A DNA stretch of 64,000 nt from Lota lota (Eukaryota; Chordata; Actinopteri; Gadiformes; Lotidae). The notes under the pieces are model-generated. The model saw only the letters and a program-made list of their open reading frames with translations, did no database searches and was not told the DNA's origin. Within the stretch, counting starts at the first letter, position 1. Every line of letters begins with the position of its first letter. Position numbers and translations under genes: made by a program. The stretch is from positions 5,001 through 69,000 of the forward strand of contig JACYXH010000734.1 in NCBI GenBank assembly GCA_026745465.1. The letters run 5' to 3'. This document shows, in pieces, positions 10,695 through 24,519 of the stretch.

Positions 10695-11579
10695 CTAATC
10701 AACTAAATACATATTGTACTGAGAAAGTACCTATTCCACAGAACATTTACCTATTCAACTGAACACATTGTACTGAGAATGTACCTATTCCACTGAAAAT
10801 GGACATATTCCATTCCATATTGTACTGAGAATGTATCTATTCCACTAAATACATATTGTACTGAGAATGTACCTATTCCACTGAATACATATTGTACTGA
10901 GAATGTACATATTCTACTGAATACATATTGTACTGAGAATATACATATTCCACTGAATACAAATTGTACTGAGAATGTATATATTCTACTGAATATATAT
11001 TGTACTGATGAAGCACTTATTCCATTGAGAATGACCCATTAAATTTTTTGCAATTTATTATTGAAATCAGAAAAGTTTACAGACATTTTATTATGTTGTC
11101 ATTCATGATTCAGAAATATAAAGTAATGTTTAAAAAACTACAGATTATGTTATACAAACTAATCATCCAAACATGTTCTACACAACTGCAACCGTTTACA
11201 ATTTAATAGCATTACACTTGAACAATAGTTTAATTTACAAGGATCAACGAATTGATCCTTGTTAAAAGACAACAGATTATACATGATAGACATTAATGCA
11301 GTTCTCTCAGATCTCACATAGCAGATATTCTCAATCATGAAACAACATGAATACAAAATAAAAAGTGTACAAACGTTTTATTATGTTGTCATTCATAATT
11401 CAGAGGTATAGACTAATAAAAACGTTTTGTTAAAAAAAACTGTACATTTTCAGGGTTATTTTCTTAATGAATTTATCCTTGTTAAATGACAGCAGTACAA
11501 AATTAATGTAGTTCTCTTAGATAAAAATAGTAGAGATTCCCATGCAGGAAACAACGTTAGTGGTTTTGGTTGTTTGATT
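10695..11579 (-). pseudogene. Relic of a TRIM-gene 3' UTR, partly duplicated
   Basis: Read on the minus strand, this region resembles the sequence downstream of the TRIM gene at 59455-60110. It has the AACCACTAAC...TTTCCTGCATGGGAA stretch just before 11579, the AGAGAACT...CATTAAT motif, and, at 10695-11035, the same roughly 36-bp repeat (GTACATTCTCAGTACAATAT family) that closes the TRIM 3' region. The middle segment is present twice (about 11040-11355 and 11360-11579). No coding exon of a TRIM accompanies it, because the 5' side is replaced by the Gypsy remnant from 11582. Confidence 0.65.
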
Positions 11580-11989
11580 ATTGTGGCGAACCCTCGGCTA
11601 CTGTCCAGGGTAAAGAACACTGTCCAAGTCAGGAAGGCAAAATTCAACTTTATTGACTTCCTTAGTGGTACAATCAAAAAAACATACACGGCACGTCCCG
11701 TCCAGCTTGGACACGTGCTTCACAATTCACTTGGTTGTTTGCTGTCTATCTCCAGCCAGCCGCTTGTCTGGACCCGACCTCACTGTGGGCAGAGCACAAT
11801 ACACGTCAGTATTTAATAGCTATCTAATTGCGCTCATTCCCTACAGCTGCGTCTGTGGCCCCAATTGAGCCGCTCCGCCCCTTCTGGCTGCAGCCGGCGC
11901 TAGGCCACGCCCCCCCTCACCACATATCCCCACCGCCCCACTTAGGCCGGGGAGCTGTCCGGCCGACAGCCAACTCCCCCCCCCCCCCC

Positions 11990-12185
11990 CCGCCCCCTCC
12001 AGTTCAGGCAGTCGGGAGAGGAAGTCCGCCACCACCATCTGCGCCCCCGGCCTATGGACCACCCTGAAGTGAAGTGGCTGTAAGGCCAGGTACCACCGTG
12101 TGATCCGTGGGTTGGTGTCCTTCATGCGGTGGAGCCATTGCAGGGGGGCGTGGTCCGAACAGAGGGTGAACGGGCGCCCCAGGAG
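11990..12185 (-). pseudogene. Ty3/Gypsy RNase H C-terminal fragment, copy 1
   Basis: The minus frame reads FTLCSDHAPLQWLHRMKDTN, then RITRWYLALQPLHFRVVHRP and a DFLSRLP end. These are hallmark motifs of the RNase H-like end of Ty3/Gypsy polymerase (SDHAPLQWL, ADFLSR). The catalytic core upstream is absent and replaced by the VNTR. Inactive relic. Confidence 0.85.
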
Positions 12186-12189
12186 GTAG

Positions 12190-12480
12190 TAACGCAGGGG
12201 CCCGACACGCCATCCCCCGAAACGCAGGAGCCCGACACGCAGGGGCCCGATATGCTGTCCCCCGACACGCTGTCCCCCGACACGCAGGAGCCCGACACGC
12301 AGGAGCCCGACACGCAGGGGCCCGACACGCAGGGGCCCGACACGCTGAGGCCCGACACGCTGTCCCCTGACACGCAGGAGCCCGACACGCAGGGGCCCGA
12401 CACGCAGGGGCCCGACACGCAGGGGCCCGACACGCTGTCCCCTGACACGCAGGAGCCCGACACGCAGGGGCCCGACGGAG
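12190..12480. repeat. 15-bp VNTR in the Gypsy interior, copy 1
   Basis: About 19 units of CACGCAGGGGCCCGA with GAG/GGG and TGTCC variants, open in both directions (DTQGP on plus, VGPLR on minus). A shorter allele-like version is at 13073-13256. Confidence 0.92.
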
Positions 12481-12869
12481 TGAACGGGAAAGTGCAGTAA
12501 CGTGGATGGCGAGTCCACGATGAAAGAGCCGGACGACGAGGAGTACGGAGGCAAAAGTTCCGTTTTTATTGTCTCTTAATGTTCAAACACAAAAGGCACA
12601 ATCAACATCCTGCTGGGGACGTGCGATCTCTCTGTCTCTTACGGCCAGTCCACCTCGTGACTGGACCCGACCTCACTGTGGGGAGAGCACAACACAAGTC
12701 AGTCTTTTAATAGCTTCCTAATCGCGCTCATCCCCTACAGCTGCGTCTGTGGCCCCAATTGAGCCGCTCCGCCCCTTCTAGCTGCAGCCGGCGCTAGGCC
12801 ACGCCCCCCCTCACCACATATCCCCACCGCCCCACTTAGGCCGGGGAGCCGTCCGGCCGACAGCCAACT

Positions 12870-13070
12870 CCCCCCCCCCCCCAGTTCAGGCAGTCGGGAG
12901 AGGAAGTCCGCCACCACCATCTGCGCCCCCGGCCTATGGACCACCCTGAAGTGAAGTGGCTGTAAGGCCAGGTACCACCGTGTGATCCGTGGGTTGGTGT
13001 CCTTCATGCGGTGGAGCCATTGCAGGGGGGCGTGGTCCGAACAGAGGGTGAACGGGCACCCCAGGAGGTA
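12870..13070 (-). pseudogene. Ty3/Gypsy RNase H C-terminal fragment, copy 2
   Basis: Same truncated RNase H-end frame as at 11990-12185 (FTLCSDHAPLQWLHRMKDTN), in the second interior unit, again followed by a purine-rich tract and LTR. Confidence 0.85.
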
Positions 13071-13072
13071 GT

Positions 13073-13256
13073 AACGCAGGGGCCCGACACGCCGTCCCCC
13101 GAAACGCAGGAGCCCGACACGCAGGGGCCCGACATGCTGTCTCCCGACACGCCGTCCCCCGACACGCAGGAGCCCGACACGCAGGGGCCCGACACGCAGG
13201 GGCCCAACACGCAGGAGCCCGACACGCAGGGGCCCGACACGCAGGGGCCCAACGGA
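13073..13256. repeat. 15-bp VNTR in the Gypsy interior, copy 2
   Basis: About 12 units of the same CACGCAGGGGCCCGA family. Copy number is lower than in the first interior and accounts for most of the size difference between the two tandem units. Confidence 0.92.
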
Positions 13257-13595
13257 GTGAACGGGAAAGTGCAGTAACGTGGATGGCGAGTCCACGATGA
13301 AAGAGCCGGACGACGAGGAGTACGGAGGCAAAAGTTCCGTTTTTATTGTCTCTTAATGTTCAAACACAAAATGCATAATCAACGTCCTGCTGGGGACGTG
13401 CGATCTCTCTGTCTCTTACGGCCAGTCCACCTCGTGACTGGACCCGACCTCACTGTGGGGAGAGCACAACACATGCCAATCTTTTAATAGCTTCCTAATC
13501 GTGCTCATCCCCTACAGCTGCGTCTGTGGCCCCAATTGAGCCGCTCCGCCCCTTCTAGCTGCAGCCGGCGCTAGGCCACGCCCCCCCTCACCACA

Positions 13596-13956
13596 GTCTC
13601 ATCTTTAATAAATCTTCTATTCATGCATTAGGCCTGTGTAGGACCAGTAACATTTGTAAACTGCCTCTTGACAAAAGTTAATTTTATAATGGTGCCACAC
13701 TCTGGCCTACGCTATCTGTTGCAAGAGACAGTTGACAAAATGAACTACTGGCCCATAGACTACTTACAAGGTGAGGGAATAGTTAAGTGACAATGTGAAC
13801 ATACTACAGGTCCATTTTTAGGTGAACTAAATATGCACGAATAGTCTTACATGTCAGTGTTTATAACACAGTGCGCTTCTCCTTTGCTGGACTGGCTGAT
13901 TAAAATATTAAGAGTATACCTACTTCTCAAGGCACCACTACACCACTGTGTATATT

Positions 13957-14003
<47 letters not shown>

Positions 14004-14750
14004 AGCCTTCGGTTGCCCTGAAAACTCATGCTATTCCGACAACATCGCTTCCTTCCTAGGATGTGAGTCATACTGGAACCGACCCAACAACCACATACCA
14101 CAGCCCCTCTCCGGCTATCACAGAGAGGGTGCGGTTCATGTGAACCAGTGAAGAGCCAGTGAACCCACTGTTTCAGCTGGAATTATCTTAAAGAGCCAGT
14201 GAACCCACTGTTTCAGCTTAAATTATCTTAAAGAGCCAGTGTTCTATGAAGGAGTGTTATATCCATGGTTACGACCCACGCCAACTTTGTGATACTTTGT
14301 ATTATAGCACCGGGGGCCTTAATGATCTGCTTACGCCACTGTCAACTTGCCATGTCTTATGACGATGAAAGGCAATAGACTTAGTCCGTGTTATTCAGCT
14401 TACGTCAAAGATTACTGTTGGCCGATCACAAAACTAGGAGGACTTAAACTCACAATGCTAAAGCGTGCCATAGCTCAGTGCTACACCGTGCCGTCGCTAG
14501 TACGGTTAATGTTAATGCTAATTCCAAGCTGCCTAATAGCGGACTCCTAAGTACATAATATGAACTAGTAGCAATTGTGTTGTTGGTCGTGTCGATTTAC
14601 TATCACGTGTGATGAAACACACACACACACACACACTCTAATCTATGAAAGTTATGTTTTTAATCCGTATCTCCTCTCTATTGTTTAAGTGTTGACAAAC
14701 CCCACTACTACTACTACTACCAAAATGTTGACCGTGGAATATGACTAAAC
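13596..14750. other. Intergenic DNA upstream of the NXPE gene
   Basis: Contains a (TG)n at 13961-14001, a partly threefold repeat of AAAGAGCCAGTGAACCCACT at 14149-14245, and (AC)n at 14617-14636. No convincing exon; a small frame around 14010-14150 has no recognisable domain. Confidence 0.5.
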
Positions 14751-17354
<2,604 letters not shown>

Positions 17355-17370
17355 TGGCAGAAGAAGGAAG

Positions 17371-17390
17371 GGGGGGGGGGGGGGGGGGGG
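17371..17390. repeat. Poly-G tract after the NXPE stop
   Basis: About 20 consecutive G residues shortly downstream of the TAG, presumably in the 3' UTR. Confidence 0.9.
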
Positions 17391-17631
17391 AAGTAGTGAA
17401 TTCAAATACTGGACAGATGCGTATCACTAAGACCCAGTACACTGGTTTTGAATTTCCTTTGTTTTATGTTTAGACTTTCTGTGAGAATGTGAAAACGCAT
17501 TCCTGAATCCGTATCCTCTAGACTGTTTGGATGCTGTGATAGGAACTTCCCTTGCACGGTGTGATGACTCTCTGACTGCTGGTTCCTCTGTGTTTGCCTC
17601 TCTGGTATGGGGAGCCAGTGGGCGGGGCTGA

Positions 17632-17690
17632 GAGTCTCTCTCTCTCTCTCTCTCACTCACTCACTCACTCACTCTCATTCATGAATCAAT
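17632..17690. repeat. (TC)n-(TCAC)n microsatellite
   Basis: Pyrimidine run of CTCTCT followed by CACTCACTCACT. Confidence 0.9.
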
Positions 17691-17744
17691 ATTCATCATT
17701 CGGCTTCCCCGAATACTATTCATCCAGCCCCGATCCAATATTAA

Positions 17745-17920
17745 ACAAAAGAAGAAGAGAGAACAGATGTGTTTATTGGCGCTACGCTCGCTGCAGGAAC
17801 GCGCCCCGGCGTGCACGCGCACAGTGCACACACGAGCAGCAGAGCTATGAGAGCAGCAGACAGCGGATTCAGTCAGAGTAGGAAGTAGAGGAAGCAGCGC
17901 TCCGGGTTTGGGGTGTGTGT

Positions 17921-17975
<55 letters not shown>

Positions 17976-18440
17976 GTGGTATGGGCAAGGAGGGAACTGG
18001 GATTGGGCCTAAGTCTCTTGACCTCAGGGTTCAGAGGATAGTCTAGCATCATAGAGCCAGAGTCTAGGGTCATGGGGTCAAGGTCCCTCTGTCATGGGGG
18101 AGGTTGTTAGAGTCATCCAACATTAGCCTGGTTATAGAGCTTTCTAACACTAGTAGTTTACAAGAGCGAAAAATAAAAGATTTAACCACAGCCATAAGTA
18201 ACTGGTTCACCATGTTCCATGCATTTTAAGTTCCCTAGTTTCTGCCCCAGTTTGTCGGTTCATTGTTTGTTGTAGGTTTGTTTCTGTCTGTGTACATGAA
18301 GTAAAGATTCCTTTTACACCCACCCCTCTGAGTCTGATGTCTGCATTTGGGTTCACCTCCCTGCACAAGCCGTGACACACTCAGTGTTTTAAGATGCCTC
18401 GACGAAATGCAAATATATGTCCATATATTAACCTCCCTCC
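17745..18440 (+). repeat. Dispersed repeat X, copy A
   Basis: Starts AGAAGAGAGAACAGATGTG, passes through a GC-rich stretch (AACGCGCCCCGGCGTGCACG), CCGGGTTTGG and a (GT)n at 17918-17972, and continues TTACGTGGTATGGGCAAGG. Copy B is at 22339-23075, an inverted partial copy C at 24361-24515, and smaller pieces at 23436-23475 (inverted) and 39310-39390. No coding capacity is recognised. Confidence 0.85.
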
Positions 18441-18982
18441 CCTCTCGCTATCACTCGCTTCGTCTCCCTTCCTCCTCCATCAGAGTCCTTTGTATTTGTA
18501 GTTTCCCAACATGTTTGCCTACAGGGATTTACATAATCAGTATTGGTAATGAATAAAAAAACATTCTAACCATAAGAGACTTGAGACTTGACTTGGACTT
18601 GCAAACAGCAACCTTTCATTCAGAGCGAGGACAAACCATTGTAATATTAACTTCCTTACGCACACATCATATCATAAATATTTGTTGTTTGTTCAAATGG
18701 ATGCAGTGTGTTTGTTTTGTTATCAGTAGCCTACATTTACCGTCTCAAAATCATCATATGCACTCATTTTTACCATATTCACATTAAATGCATTTTTACT
18801 GACTGTCTTTTACTGATTTTATCCAATGATTATTGTCAGTGATCTTCAAATCATCACACACACAGCACTGGACACACAGACACCCACACATACACACATC
18901 AACACCAAGAAACCATGCAACAATGTAATGCTGTCATTATTCAACTGTCTGAGGTGTAATTTACCCACGTTAAACACACACG

Positions 18983-19051
<69 letters not shown>

Positions 19052-19092
19052 CATGTATTTAAGTTCTCTAGTTTCTGCCTGGGGCACTATAT

Positions 19093-19135
<43 letters not shown>

Positions 19136-19334
19136 TTGTATTTGTATATTCACAGACTGTTTGCCTACAGGGATTTAAATAACTCTGCAGTTTTTATTAT
19201 CCAACCCTCTGCTTGTTTAAGCATCTGATTTTGTAAGGTCATAAACATTGACCCTAAGTGCTTGGCTTTGTTACTTTAATATTAAATACTCATGAATATT
19301 AATATTACTTAAGAACATTTTGTTCTGTTCTGGA
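18441..19334. other. Repeat-rich DNA without genes
   Basis: Contains (CA)n at about 18978-19050 and (TC)n at about 19098-19131 in AT-rich DNA. No exon or mobile-element protein is recognisable. Confidence 0.6.
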
Positions 19335-22300
19335 GACATGGGTTCAACTCCCACCAAAAACAACCACCCCCACACCAGCACCACCCCAACATCAACACCA
19401 CCCCAACACCACCTCAACTCCACCCCAACACCACCACCAACACCCTCAACTCCACCCCAACACCAAATCCACACCAACACAAAATCCTCACCAACACTAT
19501 CACCACACCACCCCAACACCATCACCACCCCAACACTACCCCAACACCATCACCACTTCAACACCACCCCGACACACACACCACCCAAACACCACCCAAT
19601 ACCAACCCTACCCCAACTCCACCCCAACACCAAAACCACCCCAACACCACCCCAAAACCACAACACCCCAACACCAACACCAACACCACCCTAACATCGA
19701 CACCCCAACACCACCCTAACATCAACACCATCCCGACACCAATTCCTCCCCAACACCACCTTAACACCACCCCAACCCCAACACCACCCCAACCCAACCA
19801 TATTACCACCTCAACACCACCTCGACACCACCCTGACACCACCCCACACCTCCCAACTCCAACACCACCCTAACTTCACCCCAACACCACCCTAACCCCT
19901 ACACCACACCATCCCAACACCACCCCAACACTAACTCCACCCCAACACTACCCCAACACCAACACCACTTCAACACCACCCTCACCCCAAGACCAATACC
20001 ACCCTAACACCAACACCACCCCATCATCACCACAACACCAACCCTACCCCCACACCACCCCAACACCACCCAACACTAACACCACCCCAATACCAACACC
20101 ATCCCAAAACCAACACCACCCGGACACCACTCCAACACCACCCTAACACCACCCTAACCCAACACCATACCGCCCCAACACCACTCCAATACCTCCCAAC
20201 ACCAACACCGCCCCAAAACAACACCACCCCAACCCCAACACCACCCCAACTCCAACATCACCCTAACACCACCCCAACACCAACACCACCCCGACACTAT
20301 CCCAACACCACCCCAAAATCACCCCAACACCACACCACCTCAACACCACCCAAAATCACCCCAACACCACACCACCCTAACTCAACCCCAACACCACCCT
20401 AACACCAACACCACACCACCCCAACACGACCCCAACACAAACTCCACTTCCACAACCCAACACCAACACCATCCTAACTCCACCCCAACACTACCCCAAC
20501 ACCAACACCACTTCAACACCACCCTCACCCCGAGACCAAGACCACCCTTACACCAACACCACCCCAACATCACCACAACACCAACCCTATCCCAACACCA
20601 CCCCAACACCACCCAACACCAACACCACCCCAATACCAACACCATCCCAAAACCAACACCACCCGGACACCACTCCAACACCACCCTAACACCACCCTAA
20701 CCCAACACCATACCGCCCCAACACCACCCCAATACCTCCCAACACCAACACCGCCCCAAAACAACACCACCCCAACCCCAACACCACCCACCCAACACCA
20801 ACAACACCACCCCGACACCATCCCAACACCTACAGCACATTAAAACCACCCCAACACCAACAAAATCCCAACACCACCCCAAAATCACCCCAACACCACA
20901 CCACCCAAACACCACCCAACACCACCCAACAATAACACCACCCCAACACCAACACCACCCCAACACCACCCAAAAACCATCACCATCCAACACCACCTCA
21001 ACATCACCCCAACACCAACACCACCCCGACACCAACACCACCCTTACACCACCCCAACATCACCCCAAAACCAACACCACCCCCAACTTTAACCCAACAC
21101 CAACACCAACCCAACACCACCCAACACCAACACCATCTCAACACCAACACCACCCCACCAACACCATTCTTACACAACACCACCCCAACACCAACACCAC
21201 CCAACACCTCTCTAACACCAACACCATCCCAACACCAACACCAACACCACCCCAACACAAACACCACCCCAACACCACCCCAACACAAACACCACCCCAA
21301 CACCATCCTTACACAACACCACCCCAACACAAACACCGCCCCAACCCCTCTCTAACACCTACACCAACACTACCCAAACACCACCCCAACCCAACACCAA
21401 CCGGACACACCCCACCCAACACCAACACCACCTCAACACCAACACCACCCCAAACCCAACACCACCCCAACACCAAAACCCCCCAAACACAACCCAACAC
21501 CAACAACAACACCATCCCAACACCACACCACCCAAACACCAACACTACACCAACACCACCCAACACAAACACCACCCTAACACCACCCCAACACCAACAC
21601 CACCCTAACACCACCCAACACCAGCCAACACACCCCAACACACCCCAAACACCATCACCTACCTCAAACACCAACACCACCCAACACCAACCAAACACCA
21701 CCCCAACACCAACTCCTCCCCAACACCACCCCAACCACAACAACACACCAGCACCACCCCAACTCCACCCCTACCCTAACACAACCGCAACACCAACACC
21801 ACCCCAACACAACCCCAACACTAACACAACTCCAACACCACCCCAAAACCAAACCTCCCCAACACCAACACCACCCAACACCTCTCTAATACCAACACCA
21901 TCCCGACACAACACCACCTTAACACCAAACACCACCCAAAAACCACTCTAACACCAGCACCATCCCAACACCATCCCAACACCACCCCAACTCCAAAACC
22001 ACCCCAACACCACCACAAACCACAACAACCCAACAACAACACACCCAAACACCACCCTTAACAGCAACACCATCCGAACACCGCCCAACCATATCACCAC
22101 CCCAACAATAACACCACACCAACTCCACCCCAACTCCACCCCTAGCCCAACACCACCCCAAAACACACCAACCCAACACCCTCACCACCCCAACACCACC
22201 CCAACACCACACCACCCCAACAGCAAGACCATCCAAACACCACCCAACATCAGCATCACCCCAACACCAACACCAACCCAACACAAGCACCACCCCAACA

Positions 22301-22338
22301 TCACACAATCCCAACACCAACACCACCCCAACACCACA
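19335..22338. repeat. 3-kb CCAACACCA minisatellite, left arm of a large inverted repeat
   Basis: Degenerate array of CCAACACCAACACCACCCCA-type units. Cytosine lies on the plus strand, so the minus strand is GGTGTTGGGGTGG-rich. Blocks of several hundred bases are near-repeats of one another (20030-20260 resembles 20575-20800), showing higher-order duplication. The complementary array occupies 24520-27390. All the Val/Gly/Trp/Cys-rich minus-strand open frames here are repeat translations. Confidence 0.95.
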
Positions 22339-23075
<737 letters not shown>

Positions 23076-23381
23076 CCCTGCTTCACTCTGTTTCTACTGG
23101 TTGATGCCTGCGCATTGGAAGAGAACTAATTAGCATTGTTTATTTAACACGCACACACACACACACACACACACAGCAGGGTTGTTTTAAGTGCAAAATT
23201 GGCAAACTATAACAAAATATATATATATAAAAAAATATAAACATTTAAATAAGAAACAATACATAAAATATATACAGACTATACAAAGGATACAGAATAT
23301 ATAGTTTAGTCTCTTTTTAAAATGCAGCTGTACAGTTGCGCAGGAATGTGCAAAATATGACCATCGAATGTCACTTTACCG

Positions 23382-23436
<55 letters not shown>

Positions 23437-23505
23437 AACCCAAACCCGGAACGCTGCTTCCTCTACTTCCTCTCTCTCTACTAGAGAGAGAGAGAGAGAG
23501 AGGAG

Positions 23506-23555
<50 letters not shown>

Positions 23556-23560
23556 TGGCT
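23076..23560. repeat. (CA)n and (GA)n microsatellites in the inverted-repeat spacer
   Basis: (CA)n at about 23151-23175 and 23384-23431, and (GA)n at about 23482-23549. A short inverted fragment of repeat X (AAACCCGGA...CTTCCTCTACTTCC) lies at 23446-23475. Confidence 0.88.
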
Positions 23561-24290
23561 GTATTTGCCTTCATGTTATTTTGTAAAGATTTAATGTGCT
23601 ATTGTGTGTTGTTTTATTTAAAGGGATACATGCTATTTTATATGTTGTTGATGTCTATTGGACAAGCATATACTATGTAATATTTGTCTATTTACGTTCA
23701 TCTTGCTCTGCTTATTACAACAATAAATTATTTGGTATGAATTAACTCAGTACTTGAGTCGTTTTTTCAGTTGATACTTTCTTACTCTTCCTCAAGCCAT
23801 TATCTGATGAATACTTTTACTCATGTGATATTGTTTTGAATATTGTGGAGCCAATCTCAATATTGTGTTATGTAGTGTAGGCCTACTCTATATTTGAGAG
23901 GATCAATCGTATGAGAGGGACATGAAATGACCTTCAAGGTGATTTAAAACTGCCAGGACCGTATCAACACATAAATCAATGGTGATGACGTAGGGTTCAT
24001 GTTTTTCAGGTCAGCCAGTTGCACTGACGTCATCTAACCAGCAGATGGTGCTACGGTGCACCTTTTTCTAGTGTTTCAAAACGGACCTTATATCAAATAA
24101 ATTGGTTTATTATTCTCAATACGTTTAAATGATTCATGTAGGCCTATATCTTCATTCTCCACGTTACTAGCTAGCGTTGAATGAAACAGACATAACTACA
24201 TAATACAGCAGTGTTGGTATTTAACAAACTGTAGGCCTGGAAACAACTATGTTCATGTATTTAGTCATCAGTATTTTTTTATATTGTGGT
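23561..24290 (+). repeat. Dispersed 3'-UTR-like repeat, copy 2, and adjoining repeat
   Basis: 23570-23850 matches 4820-5290 and, inverted, 41900-42290. 23830-24280 (TGATATTGTTTTGAATATTG, TAGTGTAGGCCTACTCTATA) matches 41245-41660 in the same orientation. The second part carries a perfect TGACGTCA at 24025-24032, conserved in the partner copy. Confidence 0.75.
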
Positions 24291-24360
24291 GATTATCGTT
24301 TTGCTGATCTAATGCACATACACACACGCACACACACACGCACACACACAAATACACACA

Positions 24361-24515
24361 CACACCAAACCCGGAGCGCTGCTTCCTCTACTTCCTACTC
24401 TGACTGAATCCGCTGTCTGCTGCTCTCATAGCTCTGCTGCTCGTGTGTGCACTGTGCGCGTGCACGCCGGGGCGCGTTCCTGCAGCGAGCGTAGCGGCAA
24501 TAAACACATCTGTTC
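24361..24515 (-). repeat. Dispersed repeat X, inverted copy C
   Basis: Reverse complement of 22345-22500 (CCGGGTTTGG side outward, GAGAACAGATGTGTTTATTG side against the array). It forms the inner end of the right arm. Confidence 0.88.
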
Positions 24516-24519
24516 TCAC

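Larger units (their letters stand above)
11582..13595 (-). mobile_element. Gypsy-type LTR retrotransposon remnant with three LTRs in tandem
   Basis: On the minus strand the order is LTR (13595-13278), short interior, LTR (12818-~12503), short interior, LTR (11934-11582). LTRs start TGTGGTGAGG; the outer one ends CGCCACA. Each interior holds only a 15-bp VNTR, the end of an RNase H-like frame, and a purine-rich tract (GTGGGGCGGTGGGGATA) just before the LTR, as expected for a 3' polypurine tract. Integrase, most of the polymerase, gag and primer-binding site are missing. The LTR-int-LTR-int-LTR structure is what unequal recombination between LTRs produces. The outer LTR (11582-11934) differs from the other two, which are near copies of each other. 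Confidence 0.75.

Noticed and set aside
13948-14151. Small frame ending GYHREGAVHVNQ after a (TG)n
   Set aside because: Half of it is microsatellite translation and the rest has no domain or splice support.
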